From: Volvariella volvacea V23
Lineage: Eukaryota > Basidiomycota > Agaricomycetes > Agaricales > Pluteaceae
DNA: 64,000 nt
Direction of reading: 5' to 3'
Assembly: GCA_000349905.1 (NCBI GenBank)
Contig: KB722737.1
Span: forward strand, 953,327-1,017,326
A program made the translations under genes and the position numbers. Shown here one piece after another: positions 1 through 12,628 of this stretch. The number at the start of each line of letters is the position of its first letter. Position 1 is the first letter of the stretch. Under the pieces are notes generated by a model. The model saw nothing but the letters and a program-made list of their open reading frames with translations, did not search any database and was not told the DNA's origin.

Positions 1-3000
1 GACGATTCAGCAACTTCCAACCCGTCCTCGACGTCTATATCGAGAAGCACTTCAATTGCTCTTCGGCGTCTTCTCATATGATCAACTCCATGAACCGCTT
101 CCTTACCAGTCCCGCCACCGGTGAAACAGGCTCTTCCCTACGTGCCGCGTTCAAGGTCTGGCACTATGTCTTCAAATTTATCGCTCGATCTCGGGAGCTC
201 AAAAAGGCCAAAGAACTAGGGGTAGGAGCTGGTGCTACAGCAGACCACCTAGAGAACTCGTTCAAACGGGACCTTCGTGCCCATCTCAACGAAATTAACC
301 GTATGATGTCGGCCACAACTCCCCCAGCCATAATCGGTACACAAACGATTGCCCTCCAGCACTTTACATCCATACTTCCTGAATTAGCCAAGATATTTTC
401 TCCAGTAGAGCTTGTTTCTATCGCCACTGGATTTGCAAATGCTATCACGGCGACTAAAGGCAAAATCGTCATTTGGAAGCTTATTATGTACCTGCAAATT
501 GTGAAAGGCTTCCTTTTCGACAATAATCTCGCTAGGCCCCTCCTTGTGGAGGCAGTCGTCATCTGGATCAAGTCGTATTTTGGTCGTTACGATGAATATG
601 CGCATACGCACTCCAACGATTCGGAGAGTGTCCGTGATGTGGCGAGGATTAGCTGGTTGGAAAGTACTCGACTGTGTGTCACGATTGTTGCAGTGATGTT
701 GGATAAGCTACAGACGCTGTTGACTTCACCCTTCATAATATCGGATCGCTTGGCGTTTAGGCAGGAACAAGACAATGTGGAGTACTTGCTCTCTTTGATA
801 CCAAGGTATATATATATATTGTTTCCTCCTGTCGTTCGTGGGATTGACACATCCCTAGGCTTCTGGAATCGTACATAGAGTTCCTCAATCCTGCTACAAT
901 GGAGGCAATTGACAGGGCCAAGTCGCCAGCTACCACCAAGGCCCCAGTGCCAGTTACATTCCCAGAATCCTATCCCTTCTCCCTCATTGCATACTTCCCA
1001 GATGCGCCACGTAACTCGGCTCATAGCGCTGCGTCATCCCGAGAGAGCAAGCATGTATACAATGCCGGCCTTGCAGAGACCGCTGTCGTGTTCCTGGCAC
1101 TAGTACTTACATCTCCGGCCAAACATGTTCTTAACTTCCTCGAATCGGATTTGGACATCGAGGGAAAAGATCGATTTGTCTCGCTGCTTATACAATTCTT
1201 CAAAGTGGCCAATTCGATATTGGATAACGACGCCTTCCCAAAAACATGGTTGAATGTCAACGTTTTGGCGCATAAGGTACTCGTTCGGATGATGAACCCT
1301 ATTGCGACGATTCTGGAGAAGGAGTTTATACCACCGCAAGAATCCGAGTCAGAATTCAATGTCAACTTGTGGAAGGACTGCTTGGCGATGCTATTAAAAC
1401 TGCTGTCTTCAGATCAACTCGTGATTGAAGACTTCAGTTCACAGGTATGCTTTCTCACTTCCTTGCTCATGACTTGTATGTCTTACCCTGCGGTAGAAAC
1501 GACGAGCTTTATGGCGGTTGGGTGGTGATATACGTGGAGAGGGCGCAAATATCCTACTTACACTTTGGCAAGCATTAGGTTGGCCCGAGCGCGCAAGCGG
1601 TGAATTGACAACGCGTCATGGGGTCAGTCCTCTTCCATCTATTTGAACTTCGGTGTCACTCATAACTTGCATAGGGATACCAGATATACCTACACCCATT
1701 GGTGGGACATGTCGTCAATCTCTGTCTCAGCCATCACGAACAGCTGCGGAGCAATGCCGTACAAATTTTGTACAGCATGATTGTGGCCGAGTATCATCAA
1801 TACGGTCACTTCAATGCAATCGAAACGGAACTCGTCACTCGTTTGGATTACTTGTTCATGTCAGATAGCAAGGGCGATGACATCACTCGGGCTTTCTTTA
1901 TCACTTACCTCCGTCAGCTCTTTGACTCGTCGCCAGATATTGACGAACAGCTTCGTGAGCGGGTGGCCACTTTCTTGGACTCGGTTGACCTATTCTTGGA
2001 GTTGTTGCTGAGTGTTCGAGCGTTACCAGACGGTGAAGAATTCCAGGATGATCGTGTCATCGCTACGGTGAGCGCAGAGTATATGGCCTTGGTCGTTTGT
2101 CCCTTATATCTTCTTTACAGTTGCGTTTGATGAATTTTATACGCAGAATCGGCAGAGACGAGATTTATATCAAATATGTTCATCAACTAGTCAATGTAAG
2201 GAACTCATATCACTTGATTACTTGGGCGCTCATTAAACACCGTTTAGATGCACCTCCAATCGCAAAACTACGTCGAGGCAGCGCTTACGTTGAAATTACA
2301 TTCCGACCTGCATGAATGGGATCTTGGCTCGTTTGTCGGACCGATGGAAGACCTTGGTTTACCACAGCAGTCGCAATTCCACCGGAAGGAGACGTTGTGC
2401 CTTCTGATCCTTGATTACCTTGGTATGCTATCTCTTTCTTCTGGCAGAAGCAAAACTTAGACCCTCCTCCAGGCAAAGGCAAGGCCTGGGAAAGCGCCAT
2501 TCAGATCTGCAAGGAGCTAGCCTTCCAGCATGCTGAAGTGACATTCAACTAGTGCGTTTGCGCTCTCGCTCTCGCTCCCCTCATTCTGATTGTTAATGTA
2601 TTGTAGTGCACGGCTTGCGGAAATTCTCAGACACCAGGCAACACTTTCGGAGCATATAATTACAGAGCAGCGCTACTATCCGGACTACTATCGCGTCACT
2701 TTTTATGGCAACTTCCCCGTCGCTATTCGGGATAAACGGTTTATCGTAAGCGCTACCACTTGACTTGTGTACCATCCTCTGATGCCTTCCAAGTACCGAG
2801 GGTTTGAGTGGGAGAAATTTGGCGCTTTCTGCGAGCGCATGACCAACAAACATCCTGGAGCTCAACTTCTCAAGGGCTCTGGCGAACCTCCACCAGATAT
2901 CCGATATGGAAACGAGCAATACATACAGTGTTCAGCTGTCACACCAGAGCCAAACAAACAGCTAGCGATCTTCACCAACCCAGATGTTCCTTTACCAGTA

Positions 3001-4213
3001 AAGGCGTATTATGAGCATAGGTTTGTGGTTTGGTCCCCCATATGCCAAGTGGTGAAACTGATGAAGTCCTTTAGCGATATCAACCTCTTCAGCTCCTCTC
3101 GAGAAGTCAAGAAGGTAGCCAGAGATGGATCTGAAGAAATGTGGATAGAAAAAATCTATTTCACAACAGAAGAGGCATTCCCAACTGTTCTCAGACGTTC
3201 AGAAGTGATTGACCAGCAAGTTGTTGAGATCTCGCCCATCGAGAACGCGCTTATAGAAGTTGAGACCAAGACGAAGGAGCTAGAGTCGCTTCGGCTGAAG
3301 TACACATCTTTGGCAAAGACCACACAACGCGTCACTACAAACGCGCTTGCAATGGCACTGAATGGCGTAGTCGATACCCCACCAGATGTGGGAATTACAT
3401 CCTACAGACAAACCTTCTTCGCCCCCGATTATGTTGTGAGGTTCCCAGAACGTGCCGAATTTGTTGAGAAACTACGAACTGCAATTGACGAACAAGTACG
3501 TATCTTCTCTGCAATTCTAAGCAGAAGCTCACACTTTGTTATAGGTACACGTCATCGATGAATGTTTGAAACTCCATGGACTGCTTTGCCCTCCTGAATT
3601 TGCACCCTTCCACGAAACACTCAAAACATTCTTTAAGAAAAACTTCCGTGAAGAGATACGCCGTTTAGCCATGGATGCTGATACGCACCCCCAAGCACCC
3701 TCGTTAAAACCCAAGGCCTCGAATATTTCTTCAGCACATTATCAACCATCAATTCCGGACGAATACTCGCTGAAAAGGAGTATATCAAGTAGCTCGACAA
3801 CAAGACCAGCTCCTTCACTCATAATTCCTCCATTGAATCTTGGACACAATGTCATGACTCCTAGTCTCTTCAGCGCCAATCCCATGAGCCCGACTTCTGC
3901 AGTTTCTCCAACCAAGCAAACGCCATTGCAAAGACATCTCGCTCATCTAACACGACACGGCTTTAGTGGAGTGGCTTCTGCTCCTGGTGACATGGGCAGT
4001 GATAACGTCTCTGTTGAGTCGCCGCACAACTCATTTGTCAATGTGGGAAATCACGGAGTGCACACCTCTGCAGCTGCACAGATGTCGGGAGCCTCTATTA
4101 ACGCTACCTCCACTATGGGTAGCATGGGATCCATGGGGTCTGTGAAGGGCCGGTTCTCAAGGTTCGGGAGCCTAAACTTCGGACGAAGCCGAGGTGGCTC
4201 TACTCCCAACTAA
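1..4213 (+). CDS. DOCK-family Rho/Rac guanine-nucleotide exchange factor, 3' part (5' end outside window)
   Basis: The gene enters the window already in frame (first codon at 3) and ends at TAA 4211-4213, giving the C-terminal 1230 residues in eleven exons. Introns read as 806-858, 1445-1496, 1623-1674, 2068-2120, 2196-2247, 2423-2472, 2552-2606, 2746-2793, 3021-3074 and 3496-3544; exon lengths sum in frame. The exons between about 2248 and 3660 carry the DHR-2 (DOCKER) catalytic region: HSDLHEWDLGSF, then RYYPDYYRVTFYGNFP, YRGFEWEKFGAF, a PVKAYYEH stretch and IDECLKLHGLLCPPEF. DOCK proteins activate Rac/Cdc42 GTPases at the membrane to control actin and polarity; fungal members resemble yeast Dck1. 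The last ~170 residues are a Ser/Pro-rich tail with a GSMGSMGSVKGRF run. The SH3 and DHR-1 parts would lie upstream of the window. Confidence 0.93.
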
Positions 4214-7200
4214 AAGTATTCCTCATGCACGCTCGTTCTTTTCTACCCATTCCTTATTTTATTGAACACGGTGTCGATTCTTGCTAAGCCTCTATACCCG
4301 CAATTTTCCTGGCGCCCTCAGCTGAATTGACGTTGTACGTAGCTCTTTACCCTAATATTATCATCAGTCGCTTTTCGCGTTTCCATTGTCAATGACTCTT
4401 TTTCGATTCCGCTTTCATTCTTTCGTTCTTGCTCTTGTTTGGACCATAATACTTTCTTGCAAGTTGAATCTTTCTCCTGACCTGTTTGAATACGCACATG
4501 TTAGCTATTATTTGTCTTCAGTGTAGCCTTGCTCGGTCTCTCTTCCTCACTCCGATACCCCTCCACCTACTGGTTAATTACCTACCCTTGCTTCGTGAAC
4601 AGTTTCCACTCCTTCTCTTTACCTACTTACCTGTAGCCTGAAGTATGGCTTCTTCAATCTTCAACGTTAAATCATAATACTGGCTTTCATGCAGCATTTA
4701 ATTGTCAGCTCACGTTCTTCCTTCACAAATACGATGGATATCTGGGTGTTGGAGATCAATACAGCACCCGACGTTGCAAACTGCGTCTAAGCTAGGACTC
4801 TAGTCATCATGAACCACTGAATGTGATAGGATCCAGAACAGCAGTAAGCTGCTATGGAAGATGCCGGTCATTCATACAAACAAGTACAAATACTCTATCC
4901 CGAAGGATGGACTCAAGATTCAAAGCCCCTAGCCGACATCTCTACGGTCCGGCGCTGCAATGCTACATCAATCTCACCACGTAAAACTTGAATTGACCCT
5001 ACATTTTCGTCTACTTACGGACAAGTATGAATCTGAATCTCCTTCGGCATTTAATCAGCATTCATACACCAACAAGGACAAATACAGATTCAGAATCTTC
5101 GAAGCTTCGCGCCCAGGTGCATATCTGCAATAGGTGTCTTGACAGTGTCATCAGCAACTCAATTGTAGGGATGACCTATTGCACAGTGGTACATACGCCT
5201 TGAGCACTGTACCTCCCGCCTACTCCTAGTCCAGAACCTTGATAGCAATCCAAAAATCCAGATATGATTGAAGTTCCTTCAAGTCCGCGCTGCCGTCGTC
5301 ATCGCACCAAATTTTAGCATTCCTGGTGTACAAAACGTACACCACCTCCTGCCCATGACAGAACATTCGCATCTTTCCTCCGCTCTCGGAGGAGCGCTCA
5401 CGTAAACTGACTAAGCTGCTTTTCTAGTAATGACCAACCCCCTGTCCAGGAGTCCGTCAAAATCTCCCCATTACAATCTCGGAATTTCGGAGACCCTTTA
5501 AAAATCAGATGAAAGAAATAGGAATCGACTGAGCTGCGGGGATTATTTAATTGCTAATTGTTATGGGAAAGTTGGGACCGGGTATCAACACCAAGGGGTT
5601 TGGTTCGCGGTAGCTGAAAAAGGCCGACGAGGTACACAACAATAGCGAGGATGCTACAGTAGTCGAGACAAATGAGCAGTACTACCAAATGAGCAGCACA
5701 TGCCTCTGCGTTCCCGGGCATACACAGAATGAGGCCCAGGCCCTAGATGCGAAAAGCAGCATGAGTCGTAGTGCTGACTGGACCAGATCTCCATCTCTTC
5801 ATTCACGGTGTGCAGCGCCAACCCGGATAACATCGAGCTATATCCGACAATTTAAAAACGTACGGTGAATAAGCCCCATAGATCGGTCCGCGGATAAACC
5901 ATGCACTGCTTTTTAATGGTCAGGCGGAAGCAACCCAATTAAGTATGCAGAGCCTGAGTGGACCCATGGACTCAAGGCACCCGTTCTTGGTCTTCGAACG
6001 CCCACGGAAACAAAACATTTTGGGAACGTTGTTTTTAGGTAGGTTGGTGGAATGGCTACATCGTAACACACGTAGGGCTCGCACTTGCATTTCATCTACG
6101 AATTTCTTGAGCGGGGAGGGAAAGTGGGTTTGGATCACTGGATGTGGTAAGTGAGTAGGGTAATAGGAATTTGAAAAGGTATCCGCTAGTGGCGGGTGAC
6201 CGTGATCAACACCGCCTCCATCGTCATTATAACCCTCTTTTCGGACTATTTGCACGATAAGTACGCGCGAGGGACAGTAGTAGACATTGAGGACAATGTA
6301 ACCATCCGCTAATCGAGGAGAGAAACATCAGCAGGACATGAATCGCAAATTGTTGCTATCAAAGTGTTCCACCCGCATCCGCCTCTCCCTCAACAGTCAG
6401 AACTAAGAGAAAAAAAGCGCACCAAGGCCGGAGACACCGCGAGATACACATCTACCTACTCACCTATGGGCTGGGGGGCGTACAGTGTACGGGAGATTGT
6501 AAAGGCTCTCAATAGTGCAGTGTCGATCACTTTCTTCTTTCCGGGAAAAGGTGGGGCTTTCAATGCAAATTGAATAGGATCCCGGTGGTCCTCGAGATCT
6601 TCCCTTCCCAAAAAGGGGCAGTAGGCCGCCATGTAGTTCAATTTACTGTAAAAAAAGCACTCTCATCACAGGCCCATCCACAGGTTTTTCACGCGCGCCG
6701 TAAGATATCCCTGGTGCCACTGGCAGCTGCAACATGACTACACAATGCGTCATACCTTCATGTCGGGGTGGCCTGCGACTTACTATCCACTAGTGGCAAG
6801 AGAGGTGGAACATTACTTGACGAGCCCCTTTTGCTGTCCTACGTACCACCTATTCATAATCAATTGATATAGCCACCCTGGATCGTGAGAGCGTGACGTC
6901 CCGTGGGGGGTTGTGGCTGGGGAAATTAATGGGGGAGAGGGCATTTCCATGAAGCGCTGAATGCAGATCATGGCGAGTAAATGCTACTCGTTCGATTGTT
7001 GGAGTCCCCGAGCCACGCATCGACCAGGTCGTTGAATCGCTCGGTCCCGACTGAGAGACTGGACGCATCGCATGGAATTTCTAGATACTCATTTGATCGT
7101 CGCCGGTGCGCGCGCTTACTGTAGCTAATGAATACGCTATCAAGACCCAACAATTCTAGGCCAGAGCAATTAATCTAGGCGGCGACGTAATTGCCCATGA

Positions 7201-8323
7201 GATCGTCGATCGGCGTGTCCAGGTGCGAATCTAAATTTCCTACACGGGGCGATTATGGCGCGATCAGCAGGAGTAGAAAAATTAATTAGTTCTTCATGGA
7301 GGTAGCATCTCATGCTCTGAAGAGAAAGATCCAGCTCCAGGCTCCCCTGACTACCGATACTCGGCCGCCTAGCGTAGCATCGTGGGGTCTCGGAAATCGA
7401 AGATCTGCATACCCTACTGATCCAACGTCGCACTCCAGCTCAGAAACGCGATAGGGGTTGTTTCTCTCTCTCCCTACACATCCCCGACTCTAGTAAACAG
7501 AACGTCAGGTGCAAACAGAATGATGGGAGTAAGTCATACCCTCCAGTCGAAATTTCAAAACTGAGGCGATGCTGGTTAGGCTAGATATGGATATGGGGAC
7601 GTCAGGTCCCGCTGTGGTCCCGCCCTACGAATTGACATGCCCAAGCCCAAACGAGGTAAATCATCCGCCTTGGGACCTGGGACCAAGGACGGAAAGGGAT
7701 GGAACTTGGAAATGTCCGTGTCGGGAGTATAACCTCGGCCCACGGGTTCATGCAATGTGCGACGCCCGGACATCAAGAGAGGAGCCTTTGCATCCATATC
7801 CTCAGCCTCAGTATTCAATGCGGAGAATTAACCCAACACCCAACTCCAACGCCCATGAAGGATGGTAATTTCCAGCGGAAGTGGAGCGGGGCAATAACCG
7901 GTGAGAAAAAGAAAAAAAGACCCGCCAATAGTAAGACTTGGTCATGGGCCAGAGGGATGATCGCGGAAGGGATCTGCTAACCTGTAATTTGCATCCATTG
8001 TGTGTGCGTGTAGATAACGCCAACAGCATCAAGCTGATAACGGGCGGTACTCTAGAGGGTAAGATGATCTGGGGTCTTCAGCGCAGACCGGAGGGTACAA
8101 GGACTGCAGGCAAACTCATTTGGGGATATATTGATTACGAGTAGGGCAGGGTACGTTAGAGCAATCACAAGAGTCGATGAAATATTACATCTCTAAATTC
8201 AACCGGAAAAGATAAGATATTGCTCTGAGCTTGAGTGCGGAATTACAGCAACCGAAGCCGTACCTAAAGCACAATTGAAGGTTAAACCCAGAGCGAAATA
8301 TGAATATCAAAGCACAAATAACT
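4214..8323. other. gene-free interval, about 4.1 kb
   Basis: No open frame here reads like a protein or joins into a spliced gene; the frames are short and occur on both strands. The first few hundred bases are T/C-rich and probably hold the 3' UTR of the DOCK gene. At 4868-4894 and 5060-5087 there are two similar stretches beginning CATTCATACA. Around 5030-5100 GAATCTGAATCT is followed by the inverted AGATTCAGAATCTTC. No tRNA, rRNA or transposase was seen. Confidence 0.6.
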
Positions 8324-9768
8324 CTATCTTCTTTGCACTAATAGGAACAATCTTCTTGCGACAGCATCACTGGAACTTTCACCAGTCACGGCTTTAACAG
8401 AGTCCAGCCACCACCGGAGACGTGCCTCTTTCGCCTTGGAGTCGAGGTTCTGTGTCAGGCTGTGAAATTACCAGGATTAGCGACTATATGAGGGGCAACA
8501 GTGCATAAGAACTCACAAGCCACGCTCCTCCAAAGCCTCAGTCAATTCTCGGTCTGATAGTTTGCCCAGCAAGTTATCACGGAGTAGGAGTGCATCGTCT
8601 GTAGCGATGAATTCGAGGTGTTTACGGATGCGCCTTAGGCGGAGAGCATCAAACCCAGTAGTCGTTTGACGCAGTAGCCTATAGGTTTTGGTCAGTACAG
8701 GGGTTCCTTAGCCTGAGTGGACTATACCGACCCGCATACAGCCATGGGGGCGTCGTCGCCTCGAATGGACTTCAGTGGCAAGAGACCAGATTGCTTAGCT
8801 TCTTTCTCCAATCGTTGGAACACTTCCTTATAGTGTGATTGGTATGCAAGTGCCAACTCCGTCTTCTTCTCTTCTATCCGTGCTCGTTGGGATGGCAGAA
8901 TACACGTTGAGGGCAACATAAATGGCGCATAGATAGCAATGAGCGGGATGACCTCTTCCAATAGAAGGGCGATCACTAGGAAAGGAACGACCCTAGACCG
9001 GTATTAATAAGGAATCCCACTCCGATGCAAAAAATGACCCACTTGTTCACGTCGTCCTTCTGCGTCCTGATAAACCTATTCTCCCATCTGGACAAGGGTT
9101 CCCCTCCCGCCTTTATCCTTGCCTGGATGGCAGCAATATCTCCCCTTCTCACAAATATAAGTTTGACGCCTCGATAATAGAATTTCTAAAGAAACAACAA
9201 CCTTCCTGAGGAAGGCACGAGAAGGGGTGATACGAAAACGACTCACAGCCAACTGAACACCCTTGTGAATTGTTCTCTTGACCCAGCCAGCATCAGGCGG
9301 CGGTGGCACGAGAATCCCATGGGATTCTGCGTCTTCGATATCCCGTTTGGCTGCTTCGCTCACTCCGACCGACGAGTCCGTTTTGCTTGATAACGCAGTT
9401 TTGGACTCGGAGGCATTCTCCGTAGGCGGTGAAGACTTGGTGGGAGGCTGTGTAGCGGAAACAGTGGTGGATGATTGAGGGGTCTTGCGTGGGGCGGGAC
9501 GGAAATCGACATTTGATTTTCTAGTGCTATTTGCGCCCTGGAATGGAGGCGGTGTTGGAGTAGCAGCCAACTTCTCTGTGGAGGATGAGGGCGGCTCGGA
9601 AGACGATGCAAATGAGCGGGAGATAGCGATGCAGTAGGTGTGTGGGTGATGACGATTAGTTAGAATTGCATATTGAAGCTTGGCAGACGTTGGCCGTCGG
9701 TGAATGTAGCGAGCAGAGGTGGTTGGGAATCTTGCTACCGCAACATTGCGGGCAATAGGTCGAAACAT
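8324..9768 (-). CDS. LETM1-domain mitochondrial inner-membrane protein
   Basis: Five exons (9768-9247, 9185-9043, 8992-8732, 8678-8517, 8459-8324) join in frame to 407 residues. The N-terminus (MFRPIARNVAVARFP) is rich in Arg and Ser with few acids, a typical mitochondrial presequence, followed by a Pro/Ser/Thr linker to about residue 140. The LETM1 core begins near KFYYRGVKLIFVRRGDI; a hydrophobic segment around residues 223-250 (VVPFLVIALLLEEVIPL) is the single membrane span. After it comes the ribosome-binding-like part, ending LSDRELTEALEERG plus a short helix. LETM1/Mdm38-type proteins act in mitochondrial K+/H+ (or Ca2+/H+) exchange and bind mitoribosomes. It lacks the long C-terminal coiled coil and EF-hand of human LETM1, so it is a short fungal form. 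It is divergent from the gene at 10027 across 258 bp. Confidence 0.9.
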
Positions 9769-10026
9769 TCAGCCCCCTGAGGAGAGACCGTGCGAGGAGG
9801 CGAGGGGAGGAGGCTGGGAGAAGGTGGTGGATAGAAATCAGAAGTGGTGACAAGCGATTGGTTCTTCGAGTGACGCCTTCAGAACAAAGCTGGCGGTGTT
9901 GGAAAAACGCGTGTAACGCTCTGTCACATGTCACGTCACAATGTCTGGCAGTTCGCACCCCTGTCAAAGCCAATCACTGATCATTATATTGCCCCTTCCC
10001 CACATTCCGCCCATTTGACTTTTAAC
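9769..10026. promoter_or_regulatory. probable bidirectional promoter between the LETM1 gene and the 10027 gene
   Basis: The 258 bp interval separates two divergent start codons, so it must hold both promoters and 5' UTRs. No clear TATA box was seen. A TGTCACATGTCACGTCA tract lies at 9922-9938 and contains a TGACGTGA core on the reverse strand, a possible bZIP/CRE-like site. This is inferred from layout. Confidence 0.45.
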
Positions 10027-10763
10027 ATGGCCAGCGCGTCCTTGTTGACGAAGCCCATTGACCTCAATTCCATAACGGACAAGAACGATCTCTCTCGAGT
10101 CATTGATGAAGCGACGCCCCTGACTGACACCACGTCTCACGCCTTTGTTTCTTCGGCACTTCTCATTGGCGAGCTCCAGATTGTATCCGATAGCGAGGCG
10201 CCACTTTCGCGCTTGGTACCAGCCGATCTCCTCATCCTACCCCCGGGAGTCAGCGACCTGCAGGACAAGGCCATTGGCAGGGCGCTGTATGACCTCGTCA
10301 TTGCCTCTGAGGATGCTGCGGTTTCACTTTCGTGCTCGAGCATACTAGCAGGGCAGGGAAATGAGAGCGATGACACGGGAGATGTCGCTGTGTGGCTTGG
10401 AGACGGAGAATATGGACCTGGTCATGCCTCCGATGTACTCAAGAGATTGGGGCTGTCAGGCTGGGCTGAAAGCGGACAGGTACATTTACTCTCTCTTGCT
10501 CTCGTAACGAACGCTCAAATCGCGATCTGCAGTTGAAGGAACTCGATCTTACTGTCCATAACGCGCTACCACCCACCATAAAAGGATCAACTCCGGAGCT
10601 GGATCAGCTGTCAAGCCTGCTGAGCGCCCTGGAGGACAAACACTGTTTTAGGGTCTCTTCACCAACCACTGGCGGTTTAGTAGCATTCTTCTTAATTGGC
10701 CGCTTTACTCAGAATGGAGAATGGGGTGGTTTAATTGGGCTTGGTACATGGTCGGACAATTAG
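10027..10763 (+). CDS. conserved-looking small protein of unknown function
   Basis: Two exons (10027-10479, 10533-10763) with a GTACAT...CTGCAG intron give 227 residues, ending in TAG. The start is the first ATG after the divergent promoter; it opens MASASLLTKPIDLNSIT. The protein is acidic, mostly soluble, with a mix of hydrophobic and charged residues typical of a folded domain (LALYDLV-like helices, then a Gly/Asp loop DVAVWLGDGEYGPGH). The C-terminus has a more hydrophobic patch, GGLVAFFLIGRF, and ends GLGTWSDN. I do not recognise the family. It sits 193 bp upstream of the Mediator 27 gene on the same strand. Confidence 0.72.
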
Positions 10764-10956
10764 TCTCCTATGTGCTCGTTACCAAATTCTTTTTGCGATG
10801 GGTCCTAGTGGACGGCAGTGTACCTAGTAGCGCGCCGTTGTGTTCTCCGAGGACATATTAATGCTGTTTACTTCAAGCTTCCAGTTTGGCAAGTAAGCTC
10901 GGCAAAGAACCCATCGGCAACGGCCGATCAACCCACCTCTCTTGCCTTGCCTTTTC

Positions 10957-12018
10957 ATGGCCTCCGGCGCCGACGCGTCGTCCTCTCCCTCTCCGTCCAA
11001 GTTGGAAGCGCTGCAAGCCCAGGTGGACTTGCTCACGAATCTTTACAATCAAGTCAAGAGATTACGTCAGCTGCCCGTCGTACTGTTGCACCCCCCAATC
11101 AACGATCCATTGAGTCCGCCAGCAACACGATTCCAGGATGAGTATGAGCAGTTTACCAAGATCGGAGAGACTATTCGCTCGGAGCCGGTGCAGGCAGCAT
11201 TGCGCAGTGCTAAGGATAGCTTGAATGCCGATGGGACCGATTTAAATACGAACCTGCGGCGGGACCTTCGTAAGCGTCGGTGAGTTGGTTTTTAGTTCCA
11301 ACGGTGGTAAACCTCAATACTTCCAAAATACCCCAGGCGTCCACCTTCACCCGAATCTCCCAGACCTTTCATTGCGCCTCCTAAATCGACGAATGTATTC
11401 CCAGAAGAGGGTGTGATTAGACAAGTTCAGGTCGAAGATCTGCCCGAGCTCGTGCGCGACTTTAACAGGAATAGCAAATTGTGCAAGCTGCATATTTGGC
11501 ACAAGTACCCTGGAATGAAGAGTGAAAAACCTGAGACGTTGAGGTTGCTGATACCTAATGTGCTGATCGCATATATTCATCTTGATGGTGGATCTCCTCT
11601 GCGTGCTGCGAGTGTGGTGGTTTTTGGCTCGCGGGAGCAGGTATAGCGCTTGCCTCGTGATTCCCGACCAATCTCATTGTCTTCTGTCTGCAGAAACCGC
11701 CATATGCACAGTCGGATTACCTTGTCTTCCAGAGCTTGACGCAGCACATTGTCAGGATGCTTGAACAAGAACCATCAGTCTCGCTCTCCAACTTGTTGGT
11801 ACGTAGTGCTTGAAGATTGACGCGCAGAACTAAATATAGCCGGCTGAAAATAGGGTCTAGTATGTTCTTACGAAGGACTGTTCGTTGACAGATGTACAAT
11901 ATGTGATCGTATACTATCAGCAGAAGGCCATGTACCGCCTGTAGTCCGTAAGTGGGTCGAAGGCGAGAAAGAGGGGCAAGAAGGGAGATGGACGGCGCGG
12001 CACAGTGGTTGTCGCTGA
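10957..12018 (+). CDS. MED27: Mediator of RNA polymerase II transcription subunit 27
   Basis: Four exons (10957-11279, 11337-11640, 11694-11798, 11854-12018) sum in frame to 298 residues. The N-terminal ~70 residues form a predicted helix/coiled coil (KLEALQAQVDLLTNLYNQVKR). The middle is a β-rich region with HIWHKYPGM. The C-terminus carries the family-specific segment YAQSDYLVFQSLTQHIVRML, then CSYEGLFVDRCTICDR with Cys248, Cys258 and Cys261, and GHVPPVVRKW. Med27 belongs to the tail/upper-middle of Mediator, the nuclear coactivator linking activators to RNA polymerase II. The C-terminal cysteines resemble the family's zinc-ribbon-like end. A less likely alternative start is an upstream in-frame TTG; the ATG at 10957 is preferred. 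Confidence 0.85.
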
Positions 12019-12628
12019 GCCCTTGGCCTCTCGCACCAATAGGAGTGTTTTGACACCGATGAGCAGTGACAGTTGTGGGTTGAACGGAAGCGATAACGCT
12101 CCAAGCTCGGTACGCAATGAGTCCACTGGGCGGACAGGATTGGCTGGAGCGAGTGCTCCACGGTCGGTGGGCGGGGGGTTGGACCCCAAATGCTTTGGGA
12201 CCCCCAACCCCCAGGCCCCCTTCCACGGTCGAATTCCATCGACGGATATATTGCTGACAAAGTCCGCGTGCAATGTTTGCTGCACGCACTATTGTCCGCC
12301 CGTGGCCTGTGAGCGCCAAACAGAGGCCAGAAATGGGCAGCGTCGGGGCTGTGCGGGGATCCAGGCACGAGATATCAGGACGCGAGAAGGGCAGGAAGGC
12401 TAAAAGACAAACAGCAGGAGGCGGAGGCTCGTGAAAAAGGCCTGGCTCGGGTGCAGCTGGAGAAGGAAATGTGGTGATCTGATCTCTGCGGCTATTTCTG
12501 TGCACATTCCGATCCCAGTTTGATGTCAGCCCCGGCGGACTACCATATTTGGGCATGCATGGACCCTCCAAATTAGGTCGGTATATATTCCTCATACGTC
12601 TCTGCCTCGCCCAACTTCCCCTTTCTGC
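12019..12628. promoter_or_regulatory. intergenic region with TATA-like box before the Medusa-like gene
   Basis: There is no coding signal. A TATATA element at 12582-12587 lies 42 bp upstream of the first ATG (12629) and 123 bp upstream of the alternative ATG (12710). It is followed by a pyrimidine-rich stretch, the usual layout of a fungal core promoter. The run of G and C near 12170-12215 is notable but unexplained. Confidence 0.45.

Noticed and set aside
5030..5100. Short inverted repeat GAATCTGAATCT / AGATTCAGAATCTTC as a transposon end
   Set aside because: No transposase frame, no target-site duplication and only one pair was seen.
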